Shown here: one piece after another, positions 33,178 to 43,644 of the stretch
Numbering within the stretch: the stretch's first letter is position 1
How the letters are laid out: each line of letters opens with the position of its first letter
Source of the DNA: Paludibacteraceae bacterium
GTDB lineage: Bacteria > Bacteroidota > Bacteroidia > Bacteroidales > Paludibacteraceae
DNA length: 64,000 nucleotides
Reading direction: 5' to 3'
Assembly: GCA_905233375.1 (NCBI GenBank)
Contig: CAJOEJ010000009.1
Span: forward strand, 1-64,000
Notes under the pieces: generated by a model
Seen by the model: only the letters and a program-made list of their open reading frames with translations
The model's database searches: none
What the model was told of the DNA's origin: nothing
Translations under genes and position numbers: made by a program

Positions 33178-34710
33178 ATGAGCAAAGCATTACTAATGAT
33201 TTTGGATGGCTGGGGAATCGGTCGCAAAGATACCGCCGATGCCATCTATAGCACCTCAACGCCCCATTGGGACAAGTTGTTGGCTACGTATCCCCATTCC
33301 CAACTTCAGGCGAGCGGCGAGAACGTCGGACTTCCTGACGGTCAGATGGGCAACTCGGAGGTTGGTCACCTTAATATCGGTGCGGGACGCGTTGTGTATC
33401 AGGATCTTGTGAAGATTAACCGGGCATGCAAGGATGGTTCGATTCTGGACAATCCGGAGGTCAAAGCCGTGTTCAGTTATGCCAAGGAGCATGGCAAGAA
33501 GATCCATTTCATGGGTCTGACGTCAGACGGCGGTGTACACTCGAGCCTCGAGCACCTGTTCTATCTCTGCGACATCGCCGCCAAGTACGGTCTGCAGGGC
33601 AAGACGTTCATCCACTGCTTCATGGACGGTCGTGACACGGATCCGCGTTCAGGTATCGGTTTCATCGACCAGTTGGAGGCGCATTGTGCGCAATCAGCCG
33701 GCGAGATAGCATCCATCATCGGTCGTTTCTATTCGATGGACCGTGACAAACGCTGGGAGCGCGTCAAAGTAGGCTATGACCTGTTGGTGAACGGTCAGGG
33801 CGAAGCGTTCGAGAGCATGCACGAGGCGATGGAAGCCAGCTATGCGGCTGAGGTGACGGACGAGTTCATCAAACCGATCGTCCACGTGCGTGACGGCAAA
33901 CCGTTAGCGACCATCGAGGAGGGCGATGCGGTTATTTTCTTCAACTACCGCAACGACCGCGCCAAAGAAATCACAATCGCGTTGACGCAACAGGATATGC
34001 CGGAAAACGGAATGCACATCATCCCGAATTTGCACTATTGCTGCATGACTCCGTACGACAGCTCGTTCCAGGGCTTGCATGTGCTCTTCCCGAAAGAGAA
34101 CGTGACCAATACCCTCGGCGAGGTAGTCAGCAAGTTGGGACTCAAGCAGTTACGTATCGCCGAGACGGAGAAGTTCGCGCACGTGACGTTCTTCTTTAAC
34201 GGTGGTCGTGAGGCGGAGTTCGAGAACGAGGACCGTATCCTCATCCCGAGTCCGAAAGTAGCAACGTACGACCTTCAGCCTATGATGTCTGCTCCGGAAG
34301 TGACGATCGCTCTGCGTGACGCGCTCAACAGCCAGAAATACGATTGTATCATCCTCAACTATGCGAATGGCGACATGGTGGGTCATACAGGAGTGTATAA
34401 CTCTATCCAGCAGGCAATTACCGCCATTGACATCTGTGTGAACGAGACGGTCGAGGCGGCTCTGCGCAATGACTACGAGATCATCATCATCGCCGACCAC
34501 GGTAACTGCGACAACGCCATCAACGAGGATGGTACGCCGAACACGGCACACTCGCTCAACCCTGTGCCGTTTGTCTATGTCAGCAACGGACACAAGGATG
34601 CGAAAGTGCAGAACGGAATCCTTGCCGACGTGGCTCCGTCCATCTGCCATATTCTCGGTATTGAGCAACCGGCGGAGATGACCGGACATAATCTGATTGG
34701 TGATTGTTAA
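33178..34710 (+). CDS. gpmI: 2,3-bisphosphoglycerate-independent phosphoglycerate mutase
   Basis: It interconverts 3- and 2-phosphoglycerate in glycolysis using two Mn ions. The 510 residues start [29 protein letters not shown] supplies the catalytic Ser, and [12 protein letters not shown] with [11 protein letters not shown] supply metal ligands. The frame extends upstream through the promoter and is trimmed to 33178. The stop codon region (NLIGDC) is formed by a heptad array, as in tsaE. Confidence 0.96.
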   Translation: MSKALLMILDGWGIGRKDTADAIYSTSTPHWDKLLATYPHSQLQASGENVGLPDGQMGNSEVGHLNIGAGRVVYQDLVKINRACKDGSILDNPEVKAVFSYAKEHGKKIHFMGLTSDGGVHSSLEHLFYLCDIAAKYGLQGKTFIHCFMDGRDTDPRSGIGFIDQLEAHCAQSAGEIASIIGRFYSMDRDKRWERVKVGYDLLVNGQGEAFESMHEAMEASYAAEVTDEFIKPIVHVRDGKPLATIEEGDAVIFFNYRNDRAKEITIALTQQDMPENGMHIIPNLHYCCMTPYDSSFQGLHVLFPKENVTNTLGEVVSKLGLKQLRIAETEKFAHVTFFFNGGREAEFENEDRILIPSPKVATYDLQPMMSAPEVTIALRDALNSQKYDCIILNYANGDMVGHTGVYNSIQQAITAIDICVNETVEAALRNDYEIIIIADHGNCDNAINEDGTPNTAHSLNPVPFVYVSNGHKDAKVQNGILADVAPSICHILGIEQPAEMTGHNLIGDC

Positions 34711-34747
34711 TTGGTGATTGGTGATTGGTGATTGGTAATTGGTCATT
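34694..34747. repeat. family A heptad array, copy 5 (end of gpmI)
   Basis: About seven ATTGGTN units; the gpmI stop TAA is part of a GATTGTTAATTGG stretch near its start. This is the longest heptad array in the window. Confidence 0.88.
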
Positions 34748-34765
34748 TTTCATGCATAAAAGTTC

Positions 34766-34800
34766 AAAAAGGCGTCAAAATGGCGCTTTTTTGTTTTTTT
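34766..34800 (+). terminator. terminator after gpmI
   Basis: AAAAAGGCG pairs with CGCTTTTTT with one bulged base, then TTGTTTTTTT. Confidence 0.6.
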
Positions 34801-34801
34801 A

Positions 34802-34833
34802 TTTGCACAATTGAAAAATTTTTCGTACCTTTG
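34802..34833 (+). promoter_or_regulatory. promoter of secDF-clpX
   Basis: TTTG (34802-34805) and TACCTTTG (34826-34833), spacer 20. The leader to secDF is about 95 bases. Confidence 0.75.
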
Positions 34834-34850
34834 CACGCTTTTTCTGTTGC

Positions 34851-34894
34851 GTGCACGGGTACACCCGCCTCACACACGCGATAGAGGAGGGCAC
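34851..34894 (+). promoter_or_regulatory. structured secDF leader
   Basis: GTGC (34851) can pair with GCAC (34891), enclosing the hairpins GGGT/ACCC and GCCTC/GAGGAGGGC-like. It lies within the predicted 5' untranslated region. No known riboswitch class was recognised. Confidence 0.3.
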
Positions 34895-34932
34895 TAGACG
34901 AAAAAAAATAACAATAAATAACAACTACAATT

Positions 34933-37900
34933 ATGCAAAACAAAGGACTTGTAAGAATCTTGGCAGTGTGCCTTGCATTGGTATGCGCCTTCTACCTGTC
35001 ATTCTCTTTGGTGACGAGTCATTATGACAAGAAAGCCAAGGAGTATGCAGCGGGTGATGATGCAAAAGAGTACCTCTATCTGGACTCTATTGCAGCGAAA
35101 AAAGTGTGGTTCGGTTACACCTTGAAGGAGTGCCGCGAGAAAGAGATCAATCTCGGTCTGGACTTGAAGGGTGGTATGAACGTAACGATGGAAGTGTCTG
35201 TTCCGGACATCCTGGATGCCCTCAGCGGTCACAACCAGTCGGAGAACTACAAGAAAGCGCTTGAGCTTGCCAAACAGAAACAAAAATCAAGTGGAGCAGA
35301 CTTCGTTACCCTCTTCATCGAGTCGTTCAACGAGGTGGATCCCAACGGTCAGTTGGCATCTGTTTTCTCCACGTTCGAGTTGAAAGACAAAGTGACGTTG
35401 ACCTCGACGAACGCAGAGGTGGAGAAAGTCATCCGCGAGGAAGTGGACGGCGCTATCCAGAACTCGTTCAACGTGCTCCGTACGCGTATCGACCGTTTCG
35501 GTGTTGTACAGCCGAACATCCAGAAACTCGCTCAACCGGGTCGTATCCTGATTGAGTTGCCGGGTATCAAAGAGCCGGAGCGTGTTCGTAAACTGCTCCA
35601 GGGATCGGCAAACCTCGAGTTCTGGGAGACGTACGAGGCTTCCGAGTTGCTGCCTATGCTCGCGCAGATCAACCGTGAGTTCGCTGCAACGGCTCCCCAG
35701 ACTGAGGAAGTGAAAGCGGAGGAAGTAAAAGTAGAGGAGGCTCCGAAGGCAGAGGGTGACGAGTTGGCAGAGCTGGTGGAGAACCTCGATGCAGACAGTG
35801 TAGCCGCTGAGGCTGACCAGGCTGCACAGATCGCCGAGTACAAGAAGAACAACCCGTTGTTCGCTATCCTCAACCCGTCTATCAACCAGGCTGGTCAGGC
35901 ATATCGCGGACCGGTGATCGGTACGGTTCACTATGTGGATACCGCCAAAGTAAACGCCATGCTGAACTCGCAGATCGCCAAAGCCGTTCTGCCGCGTGAC
36001 GCACGTTTCTACTGGACGGTGAAAGCTATTGACGAGGCAAATGCATACTATCAGCTGGTAGCCCTCAAGGCACAGCGTGACGGTCGTGCATCGCTCGAGG
36101 GTGACGTGATCACCGACGCCCGTGCGGATTTCTCGCAGGTGAGCGCTTATGCCAATGTATCGATGAGCATGAACGCAGAGGGTGCCAAGACCTGGCAGCG
36201 TCTGACCAAAGACAATATCGGCAAATCGATCGCAATCGTATTGGACGGATATGTATATTCGTTCCCGACCGTACAGAACGAGATCGCCGGAGGTAACAGC
36301 CAGATCACCGGTAACTTCACCGTAGAAGAGGCAAAAGACTTGGCGAACACGCTGAAATCCGGTAAGATGCCGGCTCCTGCCCGCATCATCGAGGAGAGTG
36401 TGGTTGGTCCGTCTCTGGGTCGTGAGGCTATCCAATCGGGTCTGTGGTCCTTCGCGCTGGGCTTTATCCTCATCCTCATTTACATGATTTTCTACTATGG
36501 CTGGATTCCGGGTCTCATCGCCGATGCAGCCTTGGTATGCAACGTGTTCCTGCTGGTAGGTATCCTGTCTTCGTTCAGCGCTGTGCTGACCTTGCCGGGT
36601 ATCGCAGGTATCGTGCTTACGATGGGTATGGCTGTCGATGCGAACGTGCTGATCTACGAGCGTATCCGTGAGGAGCTCCGTGGCGGCAAGGGAATGCGCA
36701 AGGCTATCGAGGACGGTTTCAAGGGCGCCATCAGCGCTATCGTGGATGCGAACGTGACTTCGTTCCTGACCGGTGCCATCCTGGCTATCTTCGGTACAGG
36801 TCCGATCAAGGGCTTCGCTGTTACCTACATGATCGGTATCATCTCGTCCTTCCTGACGGCTGTGTTCATCACCCGTCTGTTGCTCGAGGACTACTGCAAG
36901 AAAGACAATGCGAAAGAGCTCAGCTTCACGACCAAACTGATGCAGAACTTCCTGCAGAACATCCACTTCGATTTCGTGGCTGCCCGCAAATGGGCTTACT
37001 GCATCTCCGGCGCAGTTGTGATCTTCGCTATCCTGGGTCTGGAGCCGCACTTGTTCGGTCGTCTGAACCTCGGTATCGACTTCTCCGGCGGTCGTAACTA
37101 CGTAGTACGTTTTGACAACAACATCAATACGCAGGACGTACGCGAGAGCCTGGAGGATGTATTCAAAGCTACGCTCGAGGAGGGTGAGACCTTCGGTATC
37201 AACGTGATCACTTACGGTAACGACGCCAACCAGGTTCGTATCTCCACCAACTACCGTATCCACGAGGAAACGGCTGAGGCGGATGAGCAGATCGAGGGTC
37301 TCCTCTATGAGGGTTGCAAGCCGTTCTTAGGTGACAACATCACCTTCGACGACTTCCGTTCGACCGATTCGAATGCGGAGGTAGGTATCATGTCGAGCCA
37401 GAAAGTGGGACCGGCTATCGCAGACGATATCAAGACCAGCGCCGTTTGGGCTGTGCTTGCTGCGCTCGTAGTCATCTTCCTCTATATCCTGCTCCGATTC
37501 CGTAACTTTGCGTACTCGGTAGGTGCTATCGCCGCATTGGCACACGATACCGTCATCATTCTGGGTCTGTATGCTATCCTGTGGAAGATCATGCCTTTCT
37601 CTATGGAGATCGACCAGGCGTTCATCGCAGCTATCCTGACTGTTATCGGTTATTCGATCAACGATACCGTGGTCATCTTCGACCGTGTACGTGAGTACAA
37701 CGGACTCTATCCGAAGCGTGACAAGAACGTCAACATCAACGACGCGTTGAACAATACGCTCAGCCGTACGTTCTCGACGTCTATGAGTACGTTCGTGGTA
37801 TTGCTGGCTATCTTTATCTTCGGTGGTGAGACGATCCAGGGCTTCGTGTTCGCACTCCTCATGGGTGTCATCATCGGTACCTATTCGTCTCTGTTCATCG

Positions 37901-37971
37901 CTTCGCCGATTGCTTACGACATCCAGTTGGCACAGGCTAAACGTGCAGCCAAGAAAGCTGAAAAGAAATAA
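34933..37971 (+). CDS. secDF: fused protein-export membrane protein SecDF
   Basis: SecD and SecF use the proton gradient to help SecYEG export. Here they form one 1012-residue polypeptide, as is common in Bacteroidetes: the SecD half (about 1-650) with [12 protein letters not shown] and the membrane motif [18 protein letters not shown], and the SecF half with [15 protein letters not shown] and [19 protein letters not shown]. The periplasmic P1 domain contains an acidic, low-complexity insert (about 250-300, E/A/V/K rich). clpX follows 5 bases later. Confidence 0.96.
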   Translation: MQNKGLVRILAVCLALVCAFYLSFSLVTSHYDKKAKEYAAGDDAKEYLYLDSIAAKKVWFGYTLKECREKEINLGLDLKGGMNVTMEVSVPDILDALSGHNQSENYKKALELAKQKQKSSGADFVTLFIESFNEVDPNGQLASVFSTFELKDKVTLTSTNAEVEKVIREEVDGAIQNSFNVLRTRIDRFGVVQPNIQKLAQPGRILIELPGIKEPERVRKLLQGSANLEFWETYEASELLPMLAQINREFAATAPQTEEVKAEEVKVEEAPKAEGDELAELVENLDADSVAAEADQAAQIAEYKKNNPLFAILNPSINQAGQAYRGPVIGTVHYVDTAKVNAMLNSQIAKAVLPRDARFYWTVKAIDEANAYYQLVALKAQRDGRASLEGDVITDARADFSQVSAYANVSMSMNAEGAKTWQRLTKDNIGKSIAIVLDGYVYSFPTVQNEIAGGNSQITGNFTVEEAKDLANTLKSGKMPAPARIIEESVVGPSLGREAIQSGLWSFALGFILILIYMIFYYGWIPGLIADAALVCNVFLLVGILSSFSAVLTLPGIAGIVLTMGMAVDANVLIYERIREELRGGKGMRKAIEDGFKGAISAIVDANVTSFLTGAILAIFGTGPIKGFAVTYMIGIISSFLTAVFITRLLLEDYCKKDNAKELSFTTKLMQNFLQNIHFDFVAARKWAYCISGAVVIFAILGLEPHLFGRLNLGIDFSGGRNYVVRFDNNINTQDVRESLEDVFKATLEEGETFGINVITYGNDANQVRISTNYRIHEETAEADEQIEGLLYEGCKPFLGDNITFDDFRSTDSNAEVGIMSSQKVGPAIADDIKTSAVWAVLAALVVIFLYILLRFRNFAYSVGAIAALAHDTVIILGLYAILWKIMPFSMEIDQAFIAAILTVIGYSINDTVVIFDRVREYNGLYPKRDKNVNINDALNNTLSRTFSTSMSTFVVLLAIFIFGGETIQGFVFALLMGVIIGTYSSLFIASPIAYDIQLAQAKRAAKKAEKK

Positions 37972-37976
37972 TCAGC

Positions 37977-39227
37977 ATGGGTAAGAGGCAACAGACAGAG
38001 GTTTGCAGTTTCTGCGGTCGGAATATGTCGGAGTTATTCTCCGGCATGGAGCCGGGCGTGTTGATCTGCGCCGATTGCATTGAGTCGGGACACCAGATTG
38101 TGGCGTCCCGACCCAAGCGCAACGTGTCTGCAGACAATTCGCTCAATCTGGATACATTGCCTACGCCGCAACAGATCAAGGATTTTCTGGATCAGTACGT
38201 TATCGGTCAGGAGGACGCAAAACGTTTCCTCTCCGTAGCTGTGTATAACCACTATAAGCGCGTGTTGCAGGAGATCAGCAACGATGACGTCGAGATAGAA
38301 AAGAGCAATATCCTGCTGGTCGGTTCGACCGGTACCGGCAAGACCCTTCTCGCACGTACGGTAGCCAAGTTGCTCAAAGTGCCGTTTGCGATAGCGGACG
38401 CTACTTCGCTGACACAGGCTGGATACGTGGGAGAGGACGTTGAGTCGCTGCTGGTACGCCTGTTGCAGGATGCTGATTTTGATGTCAACAAAGCGCAGCG
38501 CGGTATCGTTTTCATCGATGAAATCGACAAGATTGCGCGTAAATCGGAGAACCCGTCCATCACGCGTGACGTGAGCGGGGAAGGCGTTCAGCAGAGTCTG
38601 CTGAAGATGCTGGAGGGTTCGATTGTCAATGTGCCGCCCCAAGGCGGACGCAAGCACCCCGAGCAGGAGTATGTGCAGGTGGATACGAAGAATATCCTCT
38701 TCATCTGTGGCGGTGCGTTTGACGGTATCGAGCGCAAGATCTCCCAGCGCATGCATACGCAGGTGATCGGTTTTGCCGCGCAGCAGGAGGCGGAATCGGT
38801 GGATACGGACAATCTGTTGCAGTATATCGCTCCGCAGGATCTGAAATCGTTCGGACTCATCCCGGAGATCATCGGTCGTTTGCCGGTACTGACGTACCTG
38901 CGCCCGCTTAGCAAAGAGGCGTTGCGGGCTATTCTGACCGAACCCAAGAACGCGCTGACCAAGCAGTACAAGAAACTGATGGCGATGGATGGCGTGACGC
39001 TTGTGTTCGAGGACGAAGCGCTGGATTTCATCGTTGACAAGGCGTTGGAGTTCCAGTTGGGCGCACGCGGCTTGCGGGGACTGATGGAAATGGTGATGAC
39101 CGACCTCATGTTCGAGTTACCAAATCACAAGCATCTGGGTACGCAGCAGTCCTTCACGGTGACGAAAGCCTATGCGGAACAGAAATTAGGCACACGCAAG
39201 TTAGTGCAATTAAAAAACGCGGTATGA
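37977..39227 (+). CDS. clpX: ATP-dependent protease specificity subunit ClpX
   Basis: This AAA+ unfoldase feeds substrates to ClpP. The 416 residues have an N-terminal zinc-binding domain (Cys10, Cys13, Cys31, Cys34), Walker A GSTGTGKT (about 116-123), Walker [12 protein letters not shown], the ERKISQR-type pore/arginine region and sensor 2 GARGLR. clpP is not next to it; coupling with secDF instead is notable. Confidence 0.96.
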   Translation: MGKRQQTEVCSFCGRNMSELFSGMEPGVLICADCIESGHQIVASRPKRNVSADNSLNLDTLPTPQQIKDFLDQYVIGQEDAKRFLSVAVYNHYKRVLQEISNDDVEIEKSNILLVGSTGTGKTLLARTVAKLLKVPFAIADATSLTQAGYVGEDVESLLVRLLQDADFDVNKAQRGIVFIDEIDKIARKSENPSITRDVSGEGVQQSLLKMLEGSIVNVPPQGGRKHPEQEYVQVDTKNILFICGGAFDGIERKISQRMHTQVIGFAAQQEAESVDTDNLLQYIAPQDLKSFGLIPEIIGRLPVLTYLRPLSKEALRAILTEPKNALTKQYKKLMAMDGVTLVFEDEALDFIVDKALEFQLGARGLRGLMEMVMTDLMFELPNHKHLGTQQSFTVTKAYAEQKLGTRKLVQLKNAV

Positions 39228-39239
39228 GCCGCGTTTTTT
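39212..39239. terminator. bidirectional terminator between clpX and DUF4270 gene
   Basis: AAAAAACGCGG pairs with CCGCGTTTTTT; the clpX stop codon TGA is in the loop. A/T tracts on both sides let it work for both convergent genes. Confidence 0.9.
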
Positions 39240-39264
39240 AATTGTCAACTTTCAACTCTTGGCC

Positions 39265-40707
39265 TCAGAATCCGCTATACACCAGTTCCAGTATCAATCC
39301 GTTCTTGGCAGAGCGGATTTTTGTTGCTGAGATGGTCTGCTGCTGGCGTACGGACGTGATGGCGGTCGTGGATGAAGTGGTCGAACTCTGTACCGTTACC
39401 GGTACCAGGAGCATGTTCAGTACCGAATCGGTGGAAGCGTGGCGTAACTGGTTGGTAAGGAAATCCGACAGGTCGTACGAGTAGTAATAGAACGTGTCGC
39501 CTATGGAGTCCGTTCCTTGCTTGAGTTCGCTCAGCAGTGCGCAGGTGTCGGTCGGCAGTTCATGGTTCTTAAAGAACCGCTCCATGCTGTTTTCCTTAAT
39601 GAGCAGCATGTATGACGCGGGTACAAGCCAGTCGTTGCGGTCGTTCGTTTCTGTCATGTTCTCCACTGGAATACGCACCTGTGCCTTGTTCACGTACGGA
39701 CGTTTGTCCACATATTGCATCTGATTCAGATCCTTGTCCCATACGGAGTCGATACGCATATGCTGCTCAATGACTTCGGATATCTGCGCCATCGGGAACA
39801 TCATGCGCGTATATACGCCCGCGGGCGCGATAATATAATTATAGGTGTCGGAGTCGTTTTGCAGCATTTCGACCCATTGTTTCTTATCGCGGTACTGAAG
39901 ATGGTTCACCGTCCGCACTTCGGAGTTGGCATAGAAGGCTTTCATATCGCTCACGGTCGTATCCCGTCCAGCTTTCTGGTACGAGAAATGGTAATAGACG
40001 CCTAAAGCGATGTCCGTTATATTGAGTACGGTGGATGAACCAAACGAAGTCTCGATGAGCAACCCGTTGAACAACTCGTTGAACTGCTCTTGGCTCTCAA
40101 ACTTCTGAATCGACGCAAAATCACGCATGAAATCGTCATTCACTCTCATCCGGACCATCGGTACGTACGTACCGGAACTGTTGCTTACCGAATCCATTTT
40201 CTCGGACGCTACGACAATACGCCGGTTGGTCAGAATGCTCTTGTTGCGGGTACAATAGTCGTCTATATTCAGGTCCGTTGCATAGGTACCCGAATAGCGG
40301 AAGGTCTTCTTGTCTATCTTGTAGGCATTGATAGCCATCGGCGCCCGGTCGTCTCCGACCCAGCTGGAGTATGCCATAAACAGGCAGATCGAGTCCACAG
40401 AATCTACGGTGAAACCGGCAGGATATTCATATCCCTCGGGGCAGGCTAACTGTGTCAGTATAGAGGCGCGCAGCAGACCATAGTCGGTCTCTATCTCGCC
40501 CAAAAGGAAGGAGTCCGCCTGCGAGATGATGGCATCGCAACTGTCTATACCGGAGCGGAAAGAGAACGTGTCTGCCAATACGATCACCTTGTCGTCTATC
40601 TCCAATATCGATTCACCCGTATTGGCAACATCGTTCTTGCACGCGGTCCATACGCATGTGAAAGCCGCCAATAACCCTACTATAAGATGATTTCTTTTCA
40701 ATTCCAA
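39265..40707 (-). CDS. DUF4270 lipoprotein
   Basis: The 480-residue protein has a lipobox-like signal (GLLAAFTCVWTAC) and a beta-rich mature part, with the family-typical LAPAGVY-like phrase (IIAPAGVYTRMMFP) and NDWLVPASYMLLIKENSMERFFKN. DUF4270 proteins are outer-membrane-associated in Bacteroidetes and often stand next to the glycogen synthase gene, as here. Their function is unknown. Confidence 0.85.
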   Translation of the reverse strand: MELKRNHLIVGLLAAFTCVWTACKNDVANTGESILEIDDKVIVLADTFSFRSGIDSCDAIISQADSFLLGEIETDYGLLRASILTQLACPEGYEYPAGFTVDSVDSICLFMAYSSWVGDDRAPMAINAYKIDKKTFRYSGTYATDLNIDDYCTRNKSILTNRRIVVASEKMDSVSNSSGTYVPMVRMRVNDDFMRDFASIQKFESQEQFNELFNGLLIETSFGSSTVLNITDIALGVYYHFSYQKAGRDTTVSDMKAFYANSEVRTVNHLQYRDKKQWVEMLQNDSDTYNYIIAPAGVYTRMMFPMAQISEVIEQHMRIDSVWDKDLNQMQYVDKRPYVNKAQVRIPVENMTETNDRNDWLVPASYMLLIKENSMERFFKNHELPTDTCALLSELKQGTDSIGDTFYYYSYDLSDFLTNQLRHASTDSVLNMLLVPVTVQSSTTSSTTAITSVRQQQTISATKIRSAKNGLILELVYSGF

Positions 40708-40745
40708 AACCTAATACCTTAAATTTAACTCTGCCCTCCGAAACC

Positions 40746-41576
40746 TCAACTCTCCAACAAGTTCTGGAAGAACTCCCACTGCCGTTTGGCAGCTGCGACA
40801 ACGTCTTCTGTCTGCTCGTAGGGCAGGATGGGTTTGTTTTTTGTCTCCGCATAATTGCATACGCGCTGGTTCACGTTGGGCGAGGCATATACGATAGCAT
40901 CGGAGAAATCGACCGCCAGACGCATCAGTTCCTCGTATCCGACAGGGAATCCGGCTATCGAGCGCACGTCGGTATTACTGATGCCGTCAATGCGCAGCTT
41001 GTCGGTGAACTTGGTCGGGAAAGGCTTCTTGTACTCGTTGTCATCCAGCATGAGTGCAATCTTCGAATTGGCGAAGAACGGTTCGTCGTTGTATGCTCTC
41101 TTGAGGTAGAGCGGCGCAAGAGCACTCATCCATCCGGAACATACGATGATATCCGGAGTCCAACGCAGTTTTTTCACGGTCTCGATGACTCCGCGTGCGT
41201 AGAAAATAACGCGGTCGTCGTTGTCCGTATATTCCTCTCCGTGCTCGTTGCATACACCTTTGCGCCGATGGAACAGATCGTCATTGTCAATGAAATAGAT
41301 CTGAATCCGTGCAGACTGGATGGATGCCACCTTGATGAGAAGCGGATGGTCGGAGTCCTCAATAATCAAGTTCATACCTGACAGGCGTATCACTTCGTGC
41401 AACTGGTTACGCCTCTCGTTGATTTCGCCGAACTTAGGCATGAACGTACGCGTTTCAAAACCATGCCCCTGGAAGTATTCCGGCAACTGACGATTGAGAA
41501 GCCGGATAGGGGACTCCTCGGCTAAGTACGGGTTGATCTCTTGTGAGATAAACAAGATACGTTTCGGCTCTTTCAT
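40746..41576 (-). CDS. glycogen/starch synthase (GT5-like)
   Basis: The protein has about 276 residues and corresponds to the N-terminal ADP-glucose synthase-like fold found as a short protein in Bacteroidales (KEPKRILFISQEINPYL, TFMPKFGEINERRNQLHEVIRLSGMN, DIIVCSGWMSAL). Full GlgA is about 480 residues, so only one Rossmann domain is present, and catalytic ability alone is doubtful. ATG 41576 is preferred to 41588 because the latter lies almost at the predicted transcription start. It lies divergent from panC. Confidence 0.8.
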   Translation of the reverse strand: MKEPKRILFISQEINPYLAEESPIRLLNRQLPEYFQGHGFETRTFMPKFGEINERRNQLHEVIRLSGMNLIIEDSDHPLLIKVASIQSARIQIYFIDNDDLFHRRKGVCNEHGEEYTDNDDRVIFYARGVIETVKKLRWTPDIIVCSGWMSALAPLYLKRAYNDEPFFANSKIALMLDDNEYKKPFPTKFTDKLRIDGISNTDVRSIAGFPVGYEELMRLAVDFSDAIVYASPNVNQRVCNYAETKNKPILPYEQTEDVVAAAKRQWEFFQNLLES

Positions 41577-41601
41577 AGGCGTAAGCATATTTTTCGCAAT
41601 G

Positions 41602-41700
41602 CAAAGGTACGAAAAAAAAATGATATATCGAAAAAAAATCAAGAAAAAGTGCAAAAAATTTTATTTTTTGACAAAATTTAACTATCTTTGCACGTTTTTT
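41602..41700. promoter_or_regulatory. divergent promoters, glycogen synthase and panC
   Basis: Minus strand: CAAAGGTA (41602-41609), with only a weak -33. Plus strand: TATCTTTG (41693-41700) with TTTG at 41667-41670, spacer 22. The panC start is 10 bases after its -7 box, so its leader is nearly absent. Confidence 0.55.
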
Positions 41701-41710
41701 TGAAAAATAT

Positions 41711-42565
41711 ATGCAGATAATTACGAAAAAGCAGGATTTGCAACAGGTTGTTGCCGCCTGCAAAGCAATGAGTAAAACGATCGGCTTGGTACCCACAATG
41801 GGCGCATTACATGCGGGTCATGCGAGCCTTGTCCGTCGTGCGGTGAATGAGAATAACGTGTGCTTTGTTTCGGTCTTTGTTAACCCGACACAGTTCAACA
41901 ACAAAGAGGATTTGGCGAAGTATCCGCGTAATATCGAGCGGGATGCCGAATTGCTCGAATCCATCGGAGCGGATTTTGTCTTTGCTCCAACGCCGGAGGA
42001 GATGTATTCCGCCGAGGAGATGAATACGACGTTTGCATTTGACTTCGCGGGACTGGACCAGGTCATGGAAGGCAAGATGCGTCCGGGACATTTCAACGGA
42101 GTCGTTCAGGTGGTAAGCCGCCTGTTCTACCTCGTACAGCCGGACAAAGCGTATTTCGGAGAGAAAGATTTCCAGCAGTTGGCAATTATCCACCATATGG
42201 TGGAGCGCAGTTCGATGAAAGGCACGTTCGGTAACTTGCAGATCATCGATTGTCCTATCGTGCGTGAGGAGTCCGGCTTGGCGCTTTCGAGTCGTAACGA
42301 GCGTTTGTCGGCGAGCGAGAAAGAGACAGCTCTGGCGATCTCTAAAACCCTTTTTGAGTCGTTGAAATGGGCGAAATCTGCAACGGTAGAAGAGGTACAG
42401 CAACGCGTTATTGATACCATCAATGCGGTAGAGGGTCTGGAAGTGGAGTACTATGAAATAGTGGATCAGACGACCTTGCTTCCGACGGATACGTTCGGCC
42501 ATGCGATAGGCTGTGTTACCGTTTATTGCGGTCCGGTACGTCTGATTGATAATATCAAATATTAA
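41711..42565 (+). CDS. panC: pantothenate synthetase
   Basis: It joins pantoate and beta-alanine with ATP to make pantothenate for CoA. The 284 residues have PTMGALHAGHASLVR (the HIGH-like motif, about 28-42), VNPTQFNNKEDL, and KDFQQLAII with the KMSKS-like ALSSRNERLS. The stop codon merges with a heptad array. Confidence 0.96.
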   Translation: MQIITKKQDLQQVVAACKAMSKTIGLVPTMGALHAGHASLVRRAVNENNVCFVSVFVNPTQFNNKEDLAKYPRNIERDAELLESIGADFVFAPTPEEMYSAEEMNTTFAFDFAGLDQVMEGKMRPGHFNGVVQVVSRLFYLVQPDKAYFGEKDFQQLAIIHHMVERSSMKGTFGNLQIIDCPIVREESGLALSSRNERLSASEKETALAISKTLFESLKWAKSATVEEVQQRVIDTINAVEGLEVEYYEIVDQTTLLPTDTFGHAIGCVTVYCGPVRLIDNIKY

Positions 42566-42592
42566 TTGGTCATTGGTCATTGGTCATTGGTG
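42564..42592. repeat. family A heptad array, copy 6 (panC-pdxB junction)
   Basis: Four perfect-looking ATTGGTC/G heptads fill the space between the panC stop and the pdxB start; the last unit (ATTGGTG) supplies the GTG start codon. Confidence 0.88.
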
Positions 42593-43567
42593 AAAGTTGT
42601 CTGTGACGCACATATTCCTTTCTTTGTAGAGGCTGTTCTGGAAGGATGGCAGGACGTGGAGATTTGTCCGATGGAACCGGAACAAATCGATGCTTCTGTT
42701 GTGCGTGATGTGGATGTGCTCGTCGTGCGTACGCGAACAAGAGTCAACGAAGCGTTATTGTCCGGTTCGAGAGTGCGGATGGTCTGTACGGCAACGATCG
42801 GTTTTGACCATATTGACACGGCATATTGTGATGCGCACAGGATCCGGTGGATGTCCTGTCCCGGGTGTAATGCCCGGGCGGTATGCGACTATATCGAAGA
42901 GGCGATAGGGGATGTACAAAGGGACAAGGTATTATGTTCAAAGGAACTTACTATCGGAGTTGTTGGAGTAGGGCACGTGGGTTCGTTGGTAGCCAAAATG
43001 GCAGAGCGGAAAGGGTACAAGGTATTGCTCAATGATCCTCCCAAAGGAATAGGCGTTTCGTTCGATGAATCCGAAGGAATCGGTTTTTTTAGTGACGGAG
43101 AAATCGCTGATTGCGATATCATTACGTTCCATGTACCCTTAGATGACACTACGTTTCATATGTGTGATGCTGCGTTTCTCGCTAAATGCAAACCGGGAAC
43201 GTTGATCATCAATGCCGCCCGGGGCGGGGTAGTGGATGAAGAGGCTTTGCTTAAAAGCGGACATCCGTATGTTCTGGATACGTGGGAGAACGAGCCGGAT
43301 ATCAACCCGCAGGTGTTACAGCACGCGTTCCGGGCATCGATGCATATTGCCGGCTATTCGCTGGAAGGCAAGCGCAATGCCTCGCAGATGTGCCTCGACG
43401 CCATCTCGGATGCATTCGGGATGCCCCGCTTGGTGATTCCAAAAACATCCGTTGAATCCGAACATCTTTCCGTAGCCCGCCCAGGATGGCTGTCCGCTGT
43501 TACCGAGGCGCTCAAGGCGCAACCCGATTCCTTCGAATCCCTGCGCAAAGCGTACCCGCTTCGCTAA
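42590..43567 (+). CDS. pdxB: erythronate-4-phosphate dehydrogenase
   Basis: It oxidises 4-phosphoerythronate in the DXP-independent pyridoxal phosphate pathway. The 325 residues have the D-2-hydroxyacid dehydrogenase fold: IGVVGVGHVGSLVAKMAE (NAD site), AARGGVVDEEALL, DTWENEPDIN and HIAGYSLEGKRNA, the last specific to PdxB. GTG 42590 gives the family-like MKVVCDAHIPF. Residues 107-117 (GDVQRDKVLCSK) are encoded by a family B repeat just before the NAD-binding strand. Confidence 0.93.
   Translation: MKVVCDAHIPFFVEAVLEGWQDVEICPMEPEQIDASVVRDVDVLVVRTRTRVNEALLSGSRVRMVCTATIGFDHIDTAYCDAHRIRWMSCPGCNARAVCDYIEEAIGDVQRDKVLCSKELTIGVVGVGHVGSLVAKMAERKGYKVLLNDPPKGIGVSFDESEGIGFFSDGEIADCDIITFHVPLDDTTFHMCDAAFLAKCKPGTLIINAARGGVVDEEALLKSGHPYVLDTWENEPDINPQVLQHAFRASMHIAGYSLEGKRNASQMCLDAISDAFGMPRLVIPKTSVESEHLSVARPGWLSAVTEALKAQPDSFESLRKAYPLR
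42911..42945 (+). repeat. family B coding repeat, copy 6 (in pdxB)
   Basis: A diverged copy encoding DVQRDKVLCSK. It has GTATTATGTTC where other copies have GTACAATGTAC, showing decay by point mutation while the frame is kept. Confidence 0.8.
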
Positions 43568-43581
43568 AAAATGCCTTTTTT

Positions 43582-43613
43582 CTTGCATAATTGAAAAAAA
43601 AGTAGTACCTTTG
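43582..43613 (+). promoter_or_regulatory. promoter of proS
   Basis: CTTG (43582-43585) and TACCTTTG (43606-43613), spacer 20. Confidence 0.7.
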
Positions 43614-43644
43614 CACCCGATTTTGAAAAAATGAATACATCTAT

